Source of the DNA: Diospyros lotus
Taxonomy: Eukaryota > Streptophyta > Magnoliopsida > Ericales > Ebenaceae
Direction: 5' to 3'
DNA length: 64,000 nucleotides
Assembly: GCF_014633365.1 (NCBI RefSeq)
Contig: NC_068346.1
Location: forward strand, 12,669,030 to 12,733,029
Below, in pieces: positions 25,301 through 36,111 of the stretch. How positions within the stretch are numbered: the stretch's first letter is position 1; each line of letters starts with the position of its first letter. The notes beneath the pieces are model-generated. The model saw nothing but the letters and a program-made list of their open reading frames with translations. It ran no database searches and was not told the origin of the DNA. The position numbers and the translations under genes are program-made.

Positions 25301-28300
25301 AGAGAGAGAGAGAGAGAGAGAGTGAGGGAGAGAATGTCAGAATTATGTTAGAATCATTTCATACTCATCCGTGGCAAGGAGCAGCTGAATATATAGCTGG
25401 ATTCCTTGCCCATGTGCGGCTAACCGCATACAGCTAGGGAATGTACAACCCGCCTAAGCAGCAACAAACTTGTACCCCCCTTACAGCATATACTACTGCC
25501 TATATTGCTAATAGCTATTTCTCCCTGCCTATTACATTTAATTACTCTATCTCCCTCTCCTTGCTACGTGGATAATGACAATTACCCCTCTCTTCAAAAT
25601 TTTCTTGTCCTCAAGAAATGTGGAGGAGGCTGGCAACTCTCGGAAATTGGCGAAGCATGCCCGGTAGGTATTCCCATGTGTTGCTATCTGAGTGAAGATG
25701 AGACCACTTGATGAGTACTTGAGGAATAGGGGCCCCATGCTTGTAGATCACCCTCCTATCTAGCACCGCCACCAGTTCTTTAATGCTGTCATTGGCACTG
25801 GGGAGGTCGGGTAGAGTAGGACTTGTTGGTTGAGTCCCTACCGATTCTTTAAGGAGTGCCACATGGAATACCGGGTGGATGTTGGAGCCTTCGGGAAGTT
25901 GCAACCGGTATGCTACATTTCCCACCTTTGTAGTGATGGGAAATGGGCCGTAGTATTTTGGATTCAACTTGGAGCTGGGGTTTTGCAATAATGCCCTTAA
26001 ATGACCTGGTTTAAGCTTCAAATACACCCATTCTCCCACTTGAAATTCTCTTTCACTCCTCCTCCTATCTGCAAATTGCTTCATCCGGTTCTGGGAAGTA
26101 GCTAATTCCTTTTTTAGCACCTGTAACGCTGGCTGCCTTTGCTGGAGATAAACATCTAAAGCTACCACTGTGGAAGAGTCTCCCAAGGATGGTAGTAGAG
26201 GCGGTTTATAGCCATAGAGTGCTTCGAAAGGTGACCTTTTTATAGAACTATGGTGACTAGAGTTGTATCACCATTGGGCCATGGGAAGCCACTTGTGCCA
26301 AGTTCTTGGCTGTAGGAAGCAAGAACACCTTAGATACATCTCCAGACACTGATTCACCCTTTCGGTTTGGCCATCGGATTCAGGGTGGTAAGCAGTTGAC
26401 ATATGTAGCTTCACCCCCAGCAGCCCCATCAGCTCCTTCCATAGCAAACTCGTGAAGATCTTGTCACGATCAGATACTATGGCCTTTGGTGCACCGTGTA
26501 GTTTAATTACCTGATCCAAGAACACCTTTGCTACCTCTTGAGCAGTGTAGGGGTGAACTAACCCGATGAAATGGCCATATTTGGTGAACCGGTCTACTAT
26601 AACCATGATGCAGTCTTTTCCATCAGATTTGGGGAGCCCTTCAACAAAATCCATTGAGATACTCTCCCACGGTCCTTCAGGTATATTCAAAGGCTGCAGC
26701 ATCCCTGGTTTGGCTACATTCTCGAATTTGCATCTCCTGCAAATATCACAGCTTAGAACAAAATCCTTGACATACCTCTTCATCCCTGCCCACTGGAATA
26801 GTTGTTTGACCTTGTGATGGGTGTTTTCAATTCCCGAGTGTCCTCCTATAGGGGAGGCATGTAATGCCTCTATTATTTTCTTTCTTAACTCCTCATCCTC
26901 GCCTATCACCAGCTTCCCTTGGCACCTGATTACTCCATTGCTCAAAGTGTAACCTGGTCTTGAGGCTGGACTTACTACCAACTGCTGAAGAAGTTCCTTG
27001 GTTCTTCCAGCTTTTTTGTAACTGTCAGCTACCTCTTGGCACCAATCAGGAACGAGGGTGGTGATTGCCACTAGGCTTCCTTCCTCAAAGCACCTAGATA
27101 GCGCATCGGCTGCTAGGTTTTCCTTCCCCTTTCTATATTGGATAACATAGTCCAATCCCATTAGGTTTGTCATCCCCTTCCTTTGCAACTGGGTGTGCAG
27201 CTTTTGTTGTAGCAAAAATTTCAAACTTTCATGGTCTGTTTTAATCACAAACCTCCTGCCTTCCAGGTAATGCCGCCATTTCTCCACTGCCCTTAATACC
27301 GCCAGTAGCTCCTTCTCGTAGATACTCAACCCGAGATGCCTAGGAGCTAGAGCTTGGCTTAAAAATGCTATCGGCCTTCCATCCTGAACCAGTACTGCCC
27401 CGATTCCCTTAGCGCTCGCATCTGTTTCTAGAACAAATGTCTTGCTAAAATCTGGCAGGCCTAAGGTAGGTACTTGACTCATAGCATGTTTAAGATCTCT
27501 AAAAGCTTCTTCTGCCTTGGAATCCCACTGAAATCCATCCTTTTTCAGCAGATTGGTGAGTGGCCGGCTGATCACACCGTAGTCCTTTACAAACCGTCGA
27601 TAGTAGCCGGTTAAACCCAAAAATCCCCTCAGCCCCTTGACATTCTGAGGCCTGGGCCAAGCAACCATGGCTGCCACCTTGCTAGGGTCAGTACTCACAC
27701 TTGTTTGTGATATAATATGCCCAAGGTATTCCACCTGCTTTTGTGCAAAGGCGCACTTCGACTCTTTAACATACAATTTATTGAATCTAAGGACCTCAAG
27801 GGTAGTTTTAAGGTGGATTAAGTGTTGGGCAAAAGTGGGGCTGTAGATCAAAATGTCATCAAAGAAAACCAATATGAGTTTGCGTAAATGTGGTTCAAAA
27901 ATCTGGTTCATTAAGGCTTGGAAAGTTGCAGGGGTATTGGTGAGGCCAAATGGCATTACTATGAATTCATAATGCCCTTGGTGGGTTTTGAAAGCTGTTT
28001 TCGGGATGTCTTCCGGCCTCATCCTAATTTGATGATAGCCGAATCTTAAGTCGAGTTTGGTGAAAACAGAAGCATCTTTTAACTCATCAAGCAGATCTTC
28101 AACAATTGGTATGGGAAACTTGTCCCTGATGGTCATGGCGTTAAGTTGGCGGTAATCAATACAAAACCGCCATGAACCATCCTTCTTTTTGACAAGTAAT
28201 ACAGGAGATGCGAATGGGCTATGGCTGGGTTGTATGATGGATCTTTGTAACATATCCTTGATGAGTTTTTCTATTTCAATTTTCTGTCTAGGTGGGTAGC

Positions 28301-31300
28301 GGTAAGACCTTAGGTTAACAGGCTCGGCATTTGGGTTTAAGTTAATGGTGTGGTCAAGTGATCTTTTGGGTGGCAAAGCAGTTGGCTCAGAGAAAAGGTC
28401 CCTAAATTCAATTAAGAGCATGTTAAGAGAGTCGAGTTCTTGTACCTTCCAGGGCTCATGTGAGCTGTTGTTCACAGTCATTGTCAACTCCCCTTCCTGC
28501 ACTCCTTGTTCTTGTGTGAGTTCTATGGCATGTATAGAGAAAAGCTGGGCCACCTGGTAAAGTTTGTTTTTAAACATCCTTTACAACCTCTTCTCGGAAA
28601 TCATCTTACACACCCCTGACTCTTGACTGCCTGTTAGGGTCTTTTTCTTCCCATTCTTCTCAAAAGTTACCTCCATTTTATTGAAATCGAAACTGATAGG
28701 GCTGACTCCCTTCATCCAATCTACACCAAGCACCACATCACAACCCCCCAGCTTCAATAGCCTCAAATCTGCCACAAATTCTTCACCGTTCATTTCCCAG
28801 CAAAACCCCACACAGGAGGACTGACTCACAACTTTATTTCCATTAGCTACTGTTACTGAAAGAGGGGGGGAGATGGAGATCTCACATTCTAACTTTCGGG
28901 CCATAGTCTCATCCAAGAAGCTATGGGTGCTCCCACTGTTTATAAGCACCATGACCTGAGCATCACGTCTTCCCTCCACCTTAATTATCTTACTGTTGAT
29001 TGACCCTTTAAGGGCGTGTAGAGAAATCTCCCCTTTGTCTTCTTCATCCGCTTCTGGAGTCCCGTCTACCCCTTCTTCTTCATCTTCCTCTGCTTCTAAT
29101 ATTAACAGCTGCCTTTTACACTTATGCCCAAAAAAATATTTATCTCCACATTTGTAACAGAGTCCCACCTGGCGCCTTTGCTCCATCAATCGTCCCCCAT
29201 TAGCAAGATTTGGAACTGTTGAAGGCAAAGCCAAGATCCCTTTGCCTCCTTGTCCCGTATCCCTTCCAGCGGCTCTGTTTCCCACCTGCCATCCTCCGGT
29301 GATGACCCCCTTAACTTGGTTTCTTTGTTTTCTCATCAGCGCTTCAATCGTCGTCTCTTGCAGCCTTGCACTGTCAACAGCTTGTTCCACCGTCCCCGGT
29401 TGCATCATTTTAACCATCGGTCGCACCTCATCTCCTAACCCACTGATAAAACTCGACACAAAATATTCTTCTGTCAAGTGGGGTTGGTGCATGACCATCA
29501 ACGACCTCAGCTCCTCAAATTTGAGCTGATAGGCCTACACCGTTCCTTCTTGCTTGAGCTTGTTAAATTCCTCGATCACGTCTCTCAAACTCTTGTCTCC
29601 AAACCTTGTACAGAGGTCTCTTGCGAATACATTCCACAGACTCCCTTCTTTGGACGCAAGCCATCCTTGGTACCAAATGTCCCCCACTTCATTCAGGTAG
29701 GCGAATGCCAGGATGACCTTCTGTTGTTCCTGAACTTGGTATAGTGCGAACATTCGTTCACACCTCCTGGTCCACCATCTCGGATTCTCCCCATCGAATA
29801 GTGTGATGTCTAATTTCGGCACTAGGAAGTTCGGCTGATTCCGATGAGCTTGAACTCCCGGTCCTCTTCCCATCAGGCTCTCTTCCATCATCTCCGGTTC
29901 TAATTCAAATTCCGACACCCCAACATGCGGAGGCTCCATTCCTACCCAGGAAGGATTGGCTCCGTTCTATCCCTGGGAGGAAACTCTGTTGAAAGTCTCA
30001 CTAGTTGTTGCGATGCGAACATTCTCACGAATTGTTGCATCTGCTCCATCAGTTGTCCCCTCAACAAAGCACTCTGCTCCCGGTTTTCTTCTCGCCACCT
30101 CTCCATGGCTTGGGTAATTCAATTATCCACTCCCGCTCCTACTGAGGATTCGAGTGTACCCATTCTGGTCTGCATGTCCACCATGGATGTCGCCACTTGC
30201 TGTAGTTGGTTTTCCATTTGCTTCATTCTTGTTCCATCCGCCATGGTGAGGGTAACTATAGCCTGTACGTTGCCCAAGTCATGCTCTGATACCAAAATGT
30301 CAGCTCTCGGGGACCTTGGTTAGAATTCCTTTGTCCAGTGGATTGTTCGAAGGAGAAAGAATACAGATAGGGAGAGAAATTAGGGAGAAAGAGAGATCGG
30401 ATAGAGAGAGAGAGAGAGAGAATGAGGGAGAGAATGTAAGAATTATGTTAGAATCATTTCATACCCATCCGTGGCAAGGAGCAGCTAAATATATAACTGG
30501 ATTCCTTGCCCATGTGCGGCTAACCGCATACAGCTAGGGAATGTACAACCCGCCTAAGCAGCAACAAACTTGTACCCCCCTTACAGCATATACTACTGCC
30601 TATATTGCTAATAGCTATTTCTCCCTACCTATTACATTTAATTACTCTATCTCCCTCTCCTTGCTACATGGATCATGACAAAACTCTATCTCCTAGATTC
30701 AATTTAGCTTGCGGATTTGATCCCATTCACTCAAAATCTTGCTCTTTCCAACATTTTCCTTAAGTTTAAAGATATATGTTGGACGATGATTTGTACATCT
30801 TTTCATGTCAAAATTCTGAATTCTTTTGAAAGAGATTACAGTTTAGCAGATTATTGCAATTGATGATAGTTAACAGATTTTCCTTATCAGAATATGCATT
30901 TACCATCATTAACCATAAAGTTGTTAACTGTCATTACATATTGACATTTGCAAGCTATAGAATTCCTCTGCTAAGAATGTATATAAAATCATACAACAAA
31001 GATGTTTAGTTTTTTAATGATAGCAGTTCAATCAACCCGAGGCAGCTACTAGTCACTCTGAAAACAAACCCATTTACATCTGAGTCAGAAGGCAAATTTT
31101 TGGACTCTACACAAAGGCCTCCCGGCCCAGAAAAGAAAAGATCAAAAATCAGTGGATGTGGCCTAATAATAGAGCTACTCTGTCTTTCTACTTAGATTAA
31201 ATGACGGATAAATTAGCTGAAAATGCCCCAAATTACTATATATGCAAATAAAATTTGTAAATCCTGTAAGCAGATTAACCGACATTCGGGCATATGATGC

Positions 31301-31512
31301 ATAATCTTCCAATCAAACTTCTTCAGAATGTAAAAGCTGGATTCGAACGGAAAGCGAAAGAGAAATAAATTGCAAGCAAACTCAATCAAGTACAACCATT
31401 GTAAAGAAAGACTCCCAGACGACGATAATCACATCAAGTTTTCAAGAACCTAGTAAAGATTTCGCTCTTAAGAAAAGAGTACCTCTTGAAATTTCTGGAA
31501 AAGAAAGGCCAT
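15558..31512 (-). CDS. SETD9-like SET-domain protein, four exons
   Basis: The exons join in phase (30 + 95 + 272 + 821 nt) into about 405 residues starting [13 protein letters not shown] proteins of this type are putative protein lysine methyltransferases using S-adenosylmethionine; substrate and location are unknown here. The SET fold covers about residues 165-385: YDGTVINAQ, then [12 protein letters not shown] in place of the NHSCxPN cofactor motif (about 291-302), and LLNYRL near the C-terminus (about 377-382). There are no pre-SET or post-SET cysteine clusters. The order FYPG, then NPYLI, then RYDG, NH...PN and a late Tyr motif resembles animal SETD9 and its plant relatives; family assignment is from memory of those proteins. 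Intron 1 (18927-31482) is about 12.6 kb and contains two full retrotransposons in the same orientation as the gene. The tiny first exon is the least certain part of the model. Confidence 0.8.
16379..17658 (-). other. Intron 3 of the SETD9-like gene
   Basis: Non-coding. It includes a short direct duplication of about 33 bp (ATCAAGTTATGAAGCAAATT, near 16874 and 16918) and no recognisable element. Confidence 0.7.
17659..17930 (-). CDS. Exon 3 of the SETD9-like gene
   Basis: Encodes a polar helical-looking segment ([18 protein letters not shown] and onward). Splice sites on the minus strand are TATCCAG before CTATACTC and CCTG before GTGAGT. A broken copy of this exon is present near 40057-40260. 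Confidence 0.85.
17931..18831 (-). other. Intron 2 of the SETD9-like gene
   Basis: Non-coding. Its first 150 bases or so downstream of exon 3 on the plus-strand map (17931-18080) are also present in the truncated duplicate at about 40261-40415. Confidence 0.7.
18832..18926 (-). CDS. Exon 2 of the SETD9-like gene
   Basis: A 95-base exon encoding [18 protein letters not shown] and the following residues to FLYTR. It is bounded by GCTATCAG on the acceptor side and GTCTGC on the donor side, and its phase fits exons 1 and 3. It is absent from the duplicate at 40 kb. Confidence 0.85.
18927..19803 (-). other. Intron 1 of the SETD9-like gene, part nearest exon 2
   Basis: Non-coding sequence between exon 2 and the Copia insertion. 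It includes a G-run near 19696-19702. No element is recognised. Confidence 0.6.
19809..20351 (-). repeat. 3' LTR of the Tork-like element
   Basis: A 543-bp LTR running TGTTAA...TTAACA, matching 24557-25108. A TATATATAG box lies inside on the minus strand (near 20178). Confidence 0.95.
20402..24676 (-). pseudogene. Copia gag-pol pseudogene
   Basis: The Gag-Pol reading frame of the element is broken into six or more pieces. Gag starts with [15 protein letters not shown] inside 24347-24676 and shifts frame into 23268-24407, which carries a CX2CX4HX4C zinc knuckle ([14 protein letters not shown]). The protease there reads DLGCSFHMT instead of a DSG/DTG-type motif. GAG-pre-integrase and integrase follow (22185-23192, with HSDLWD and IDNGLEFCN), then reverse transcriptase parts (21558-22181; 21342-21554 with YVDDMLIAG; 20802-21299) and the RNase H end (20402-20647, [11 protein letters not shown]). 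Stops and frameshifts separate the pieces, so no functional polyprotein is made. Confidence 0.93.
24542..24553 (-). other. Primer-binding site of the Tork-like element
   Basis: The minus strand reads TGGTATCAGAGC three bases after the 5' LTR, complementary to tRNA-Met. Confidence 0.93.
24557..25108 (-). repeat. 5' LTR of the Tork-like element
   Basis: A 552-bp LTR with the same termini as 19809-20351. It has an extra 9 bp (AACACTCAA-type duplication) near 24592. Confidence 0.95.
25196..25580 (-). repeat. 3' LTR of the chromovirus
   Basis: 385 bp, with a (GA)n run near 25302-25322. The outer end TATCAGC corresponds to TGTCAGC in the partner, so the terminal dinucleotide is mutated. Confidence 0.93.
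25611..30244 (-). pseudogene. Gypsy gag-pol pseudogene with chromodomain
   Basis: From 29939 to 25611 the polyprotein stays in one frame but is cut by nonsense codons at about 29535, 28581 and 26268. An ATG at 30244 begins a coiled Gag-like leader that has its own stop and is out of frame. Domains in order: Gag (29535-29939, 28581-29501), zinc knuckle [14 protein letters not shown], protease with INSGSTHSF where the catalytic Asp is Asn, reverse transcriptase with FFDDILIYS, RNase H with [12 protein letters not shown], a zinc-binding HHCC region, and integrase with SMDFVEGLP and VSDRDKIF. A chromodomain-like tail follows ([18 protein letters not shown], 25611-26186), which in this family targets chromatin. 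No functional product is expected. Confidence 0.94.
30283..30294 (-). other. Primer-binding site of the chromovirus
   Basis: TGGTATCAGAGC on the minus strand, three bases after the 5' LTR. Confidence 0.93.
30298..30680 (-). repeat. 5' LTR of the chromovirus
   Basis: A 383-bp LTR with intact TG...CA ends, matching 25196-25580 with few substitutions and a shorter GA run. Confidence 0.94.
30686..31482 (-). other. Intron 1 of the SETD9-like gene, part nearest exon 1
   Basis: Non-coding. The segment 31197-31482 is repeated, diverged, at about 40417-40687 in the truncated duplicate. Confidence 0.65.
31483..31512 (-). CDS. Exon 1 of the SETD9-like gene
   Basis: Ten codons, [10 protein letters not shown], followed by GTACTC as splice donor. 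Phase 0 joins exactly to exon 2. The same ATG, codons and donor are found in the 40-kb duplicate. A CT/GA microsatellite (31533-31548) and a TA microsatellite (31550-31573) lie in the leader or promoter. Confidence 0.65.
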
Positions 31513-32600
31513 GAGATGTTCGATTTGAGTCCTCTCTCTCTCTCTCTTTATATATATATATATATATATATATCTTTTCTGGGTTTTGGAAGCAGTGAAG
31601 CACCGACCAATGAAGCCCTACGCATTCGGGTGGCAGCCCGACACCGGAAACTGGATCGGGTTTGACCGGATTAGCAAACACACCTGGTTTTGCTTGGGCC
31701 ACTCGCCCATTAGGTTGTACCCAGCCCAGGTGTTACTTATGGGATTGAAAAGTGAACCTCTCTTCATTCAATAGTTTGGTTTGTAATTTTTTATGTAATT
31801 TAATTAGATTATTTTGTATTACATAAGTTAAATTTAATTGTTCAATTAAATATTGATTTACTTGATTGGTTATGTTAATTTAAATATTACATTATGCTAA
31901 ATTGTTTGTTTAGTGTATGCTCTTGATAGTGGTGAGAGTTTCTATACTTTCATAATGTCATTTCCTATTGAAATTTTATTGTAAAATGTATTTAATTTGG
32001 GAATATAATAAAATAAATTTGAAATTGCAAAGAAACAAGGCGAAGACTTTTGAACACCTCAAGAAAGTTGTAGTTTCTAGTTTCCATGATATTTTGTATA
32101 TCTACTGATATAAAATAATAAATAAATAAATAATCTCTCCATCACCATTGTTAATGATAATGTTGTGTGCCCCTTCTCTTCTCTTGCATGGCAGAAAAGG
32201 CCACTTGGTGAACTTACAGAAGTTAGTGCACAATTTAACATTTCCTCTCAAGGCTGAAGCCAGCCTCTTCAGTGACAGTTATTTTGGGATCGTTTTTTGT
32301 GATTTTTGATACTCGTGTCATCAATTATTTTAAAAAAAAATTTTTGAGAATCAGACAAGTTAATAGACAAACTTACAAAATGGGGGCTAAAAGATTAAAA
32401 TACCCTCGCCCACTTTACATTGTATTTTTTCTAATACAATGTGAGTGAGGGCATTTTAGTCTTTTAATTCTTATTCTGTAAGTTTGTTTGTCAATTTATC
32501 TGACCCTGTAGAAGAACTCTTACTTTAAGAAAAGTAAATTATAAATTAAAACTTTAGCTCTCGTACAGAACGAGAATCGAAGTCATAATCCATCGAATTA
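31513..32600. other. Upstream region of the SETD9-like gene
   Basis: Non-coding and AT-rich apart from 31590-31730. The short open frame at 31442-31702 runs through the TA microsatellite and is not a credible gene. A small inverted repeat, AAAATACCCTCGCCCAC / GTGAGTGAGGGCATTTTAG, occurs at 32396-32461. Confidence 0.5.
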
Positions 32601-32607
32601 ATACTGA

Positions 32608-33330
32608 GATATTACTTATTTGATCGTTTTGTAGAGACTTCAATAACAGTCACTTTGGTTGAAAAAAAGGGAGGGGGGGATATACAGATGTGGGGTGGCC
32701 TTCCAACTCTAGCATCTATTTATACTAAATATACTAGATACCTATGTTACACGGAAACGGAAACGGGAAACGTTTTCTATAGGAAACGGAAACGTGAAAA
32801 CGGATATTTTTCTAAAAAAATAGGCATAAATAGGGTCTGAAAAGGGAATAAGAAATGTTTCCGAAACGTTTCGGAAACGGGAAAACGACACCTATGAGGT
32901 GTTTCTGTGCAACATAGCTAGATACCGCAGCTTGCATCATTCTCAAAATAATTTGTCTCTTGGCTTTGATGTCACAATGTCAACGTAAATCCCATGTTTT
33001 CTGCTTTCTTCTTTCAGTTTGGTTCCAAGGAAATTCTTGAGGTGCTTGTGGCATTGGAAACATACTTGATAAATGGATGCTAGAGTTGGAAGGCCACCCC
33101 ACATCTGTATATCCCCCCCTTTTTTTCAATCAAAATGACTGTTATTGAAGTCTCTACAAAACGATCAAATAAGTAATATCAAGTATATTTCCAATGCCAC
33201 AAGCACCTCAAGAATTTCCTTCGAACCAAACTGAAGGAAGAAAGCAGAAAACATGGGATTTACGTTGACATTGTGACATCAAAGCCAAGAGACAAATTAT
33301 TTTGAGAATGATGCAAGCTGCAGTATCTAG
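32608..33330. repeat. Complex inverted repeat, arms ordered A-B-A'-B'
   Basis: Arm A (32608-32720) is the reverse complement of 33071-33180, and arm B (32918-33071) is the reverse complement of 33177-33330. B and B' differ at only a handful of the 154 positions and are about 105 bp apart, so a transcript could fold into a long hairpin with A' in the loop. The MITE at 32742-32917 separates A from B. Confidence 0.9.
32742..32917. mobile_element. 176-bp MITE with 8-bp TSD (hAT-like)
   Basis: The ends CTATGTTACACGGAAAC and (inverted) CTATGTTGCACAGAAAC form a 17-bp imperfect terminal repeat. CTAGATAC flanks it at 32734-32741 and 32918-32925. The interior is GGAAACG-type repeats and has no coding capacity. 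The 8-bp duplication suggests hAT mobilisation. Confidence 0.88.
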
Positions 33331-33439
33331 TAGCAACTGGCAGCGGAAGTTTGAAATTCTGAGTGGCAACTACTTTGAGGATAAATATCAAGAGGGGTTG
33401 TTGTTAATGACCTGAAAGGAAGATAAAAGATATAACATT

Positions 33440-34055
33440 GTTGTCCCACGTATAGCTCGATAATGAGGAAAAATAAAATTGTTGTCCTATGTATAGCCTG
33501 ACAACCAAAAAAAAATAAAATCGTTGTCCCACAAATAGCCTAGAAACGAGGAAAAGTAAGCCCATTATCCTGCAAGTAGATCGGCAACCATGAAAAATAA
33601 AACTGTTATCACACGTATAGCTTGGCAACATGGAAAAATACAATTGTTGTCCCTTGTATAGCCTGACAATGAGAAAAATAAAAATGTTGTCCCGTGTATA
33701 GTCCAGCAACGAAGAAAAATAAAATCATTGTCCTGCAAGTAATCTAGCAACGAGGAAAAGTAAGCCCGTTGTCCCCTCTATAGCCTAGCAACAAGGGAAA
33801 GTAAGCCCGTTGTCCCGTGAATAACCCGGCAATGAGGAAAAGTAAGTTCGTTGTCCCGTGAGTAGCCCGACAACAAGGAAAAATAAAATCGTTATCCTGA
33901 GAATGGCCCAACAATAAAGAAAAATAAAAATGTTATCCCACGAGTAGCCCGACAATGAGGAAGTATGAGACATGTCGCACGTATAGCCCGGCAACAAGAG
34001 AAAGTAAGCCCCTTATCCTGTGAGTAACCCGACAACAAGGAAATGGAACATCGAA
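33440..34055. repeat. 41-bp tandem array, about 15 degenerate copies
   Basis: The core GTTGTCCC(G/A)..TATAGCC..GCAACGAGG recurs at 33440, 33481, 33523, 33563, 33604, 33645, 33686, 33727, 33768, 33808, 33850, 33891, 33932, 33973 and 34013, giving a period of 40-42 bp. Repetitive minus-strand open frames across it are products of the array, not genes. Confidence 0.92.
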
Positions 34056-34059
34056 CATG

Positions 34060-36095
34060 CCGCCAGCAATATATTTTGTTTGGCCAGACAATAAACCACC
34101 AATTGTCTGGTAAGCAAGACACCTAGCAACAAGAAAATGAAATGTTAACCATCTCACGCATTGCTTGGCCCGACGATGGGTTAAACATAGCCCTGCCAAG
34201 TAGCATACTTTACACGGCCCGACAACCCTAAACCAAAAGGTTGTCCCGCTAGTAGGTCGATTCACCCAACTCGATGGCAAAAGGCTGCAAAACCATCAAA
34301 GGACCACCATGGGAAACAAAATTGCCCATGGTCTGCCATACAATACGATGACTCAAACCCCAAAATCAAGATAAGACCCCCAATGGGAAAATTGGCATAG
34401 GTTATCGTCCATGGTTTGGGAAAAATTCCCAATGTGCCAATGCTCATCCCGAGATCTGAAAATCTTTCCCGCAAAACATTGACCCATTAGGAAGCGTCAC
34501 TAGAGTCAGGGAGGGATCACCAATAACTAGGCTGATTAGGGACCTCTCTTCCCCTAGCCTTCTCTGGTCCTTGTGGTGAGGGACCACAAGATATTAGCGC
34601 TCTTTATCAATTTAACGGAGGTCCCTAGAAAAGCGAGAAGAAGAGCACCGCCACCCTCAGGAGCTAGGAGCATAAGGGGGATTGTGTCTGCGCTCTCAGG
34701 GGATGGAGGACCAGACACTAGGATCTTTGTTGCAGGAGCAGAAGCTACAGCACCATGTGCGCCCTCTGAGACATCCGCCTCATCATCTCTGGGTTGTTGG
34801 CATTTATGGGAACTTGAAATACAAAAGTGCAAGAATGATTTGAGATTAACCCAACTCCAAAAGCACATGAATGCACGAATAAGGCAAAGGGAAGTAAGAA
34901 AGACCAATGGGTTACAGAAAACAAAGACCCTTGAAAATACAAAATTCAAGAATCCTTTGATAAAGTAATGTCATCTCAAATAGTTGGGAGCAAAATACCA
35001 TCCAAGAAGGAAATAACATGAGAAGAAGACATGAATGAGTGGCCCAAGTGAAGCTTTCTCGGTTTCAATGAGGTCTCCCAATCTCAATGAGGTCTCTCGG
35101 TCAAAGAAGGGTATGAATGCTAGAAATTAGGCCTAGAGCAAAGCTGGATTGCCACATGATTAACTAACCAATCTCTGTGTGATAACCAAAGGGCTGCATA
35201 ATGACCCAATTCTGTCAAGCAAGGCATGACTGAGTGAATGACATTTTAACTGAAAGATTGGCAAAACATGGGTGAAGTTTTGGAGTAAATTAATCAAGTG
35301 AAGCCTCAGATGGACCTTGAGAATAAATCAATGTTCAAGTGAGTATAAGCCAATCGACGGAATATGTGTGCACCAAAACGAACAATAAACGACTAAGTGC
35401 ATACAAACTAGAAAGATTGTGAAACTTTGAGAGGAATGTGACAAAATGAATAAAGTCACAACTAAGTCATCCTTTTATAATGGTTCCAAGGGCACTTGTG
35501 ATGCCCAAAATGACGCCATATAACGAAAGACTCTGATGACTTGACAATCCAAAAATTAATTCTAAAAAATAACACAATGATGAGAGCATAATACTCTTCC
35601 ACTCAAGATACCCGATTGAAAGAGAAAGGAGGAATTGTTATACCCAATAATTGAGGAAGGTTCACAAAAATTCAAGTGGTAGAGTTGTAAATGAGCAAGA
35701 ATCCAAGTGACAGAGAACTACAGATGATTAGGTCACCTACAAATGATCAGGTGGCATGAAATGATCATGTTGGGTAAAATGATCAAGTGACTTGCAAATG
35801 ATCAGGTGGTGTGAAATGATCATGTGGGGCAAAATGATCACGTCGTTTGCAAGCCAAAACCATCTAAACCACGAAGATCCAAGATTAAAAGGAGTTAAAA
35901 GCCTAAGGGAAAGATAAAACGAGTTAAAGACCAAACAATGACCGAGTGGGGTGCACCTTACCCGATCATGAATGGTTTTAGCCTCTAAAAGGGCACAATC
36001 AACCCATCTTTGAAGAAAAATATGCCAAACAATGCATTATTGAGCAAAGCAGGTAAAGAGAAAGACCAAAAAACACACACACACAAAATCAAGTG
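34060..36095. repeat. Degenerate retroelement-like non-coding DNA
   Basis: No supported gene. It includes a 55-bp near-tandem repeat with ATGATCA-type palindromes (35740-35850) and a segment (35473-35670) similar to 7330-7540. The open frame at 34573-34968 matches nothing I recognise and lies in repeat DNA. Confidence 0.5.
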
Positions 36096-36111
36096 GGAAG
36101 CCCTCCACTTG

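Larger units (their letters stand above)
25196..30680 (-). mobile_element. Decayed Ty3/Gypsy chromovirus (Reina-like) in intron 1
   Basis: A full-length element flanked by AAACT (25191-25195 and 30681-30685). The short LTRs are 385 bp (25196-25580) and 383 bp (30298-30680). The minus-strand primer site TGGTATCAGAGC is at 30283-30294, three bases from the LTR, and a purine tract abuts the other LTR at 25581-25596. Short LTRs and a C-terminal chromodomain suggest the Reina clade. It sits only about 77 bp from the Copia element, in the same orientation as the host gene. Confidence 0.95.

Noticed and set aside
31442..31702. 86-codon minus-strand frame over exon 1 of the SETD9-like gene
   Set aside because: It reads through the TA/GA microsatellites in a frame different from the exon; the spliced model is better supported.
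33404..34280. Repeated Tyr/Phe-rich minus-strand frames
   Set aside because: They are the reading of the 41-bp tandem array and its edge.
34573..34968. 131-codon frame
   Set aside because: No known domain, lies in degenerate repeat DNA, and an equally long frame overlaps it on the other strand.
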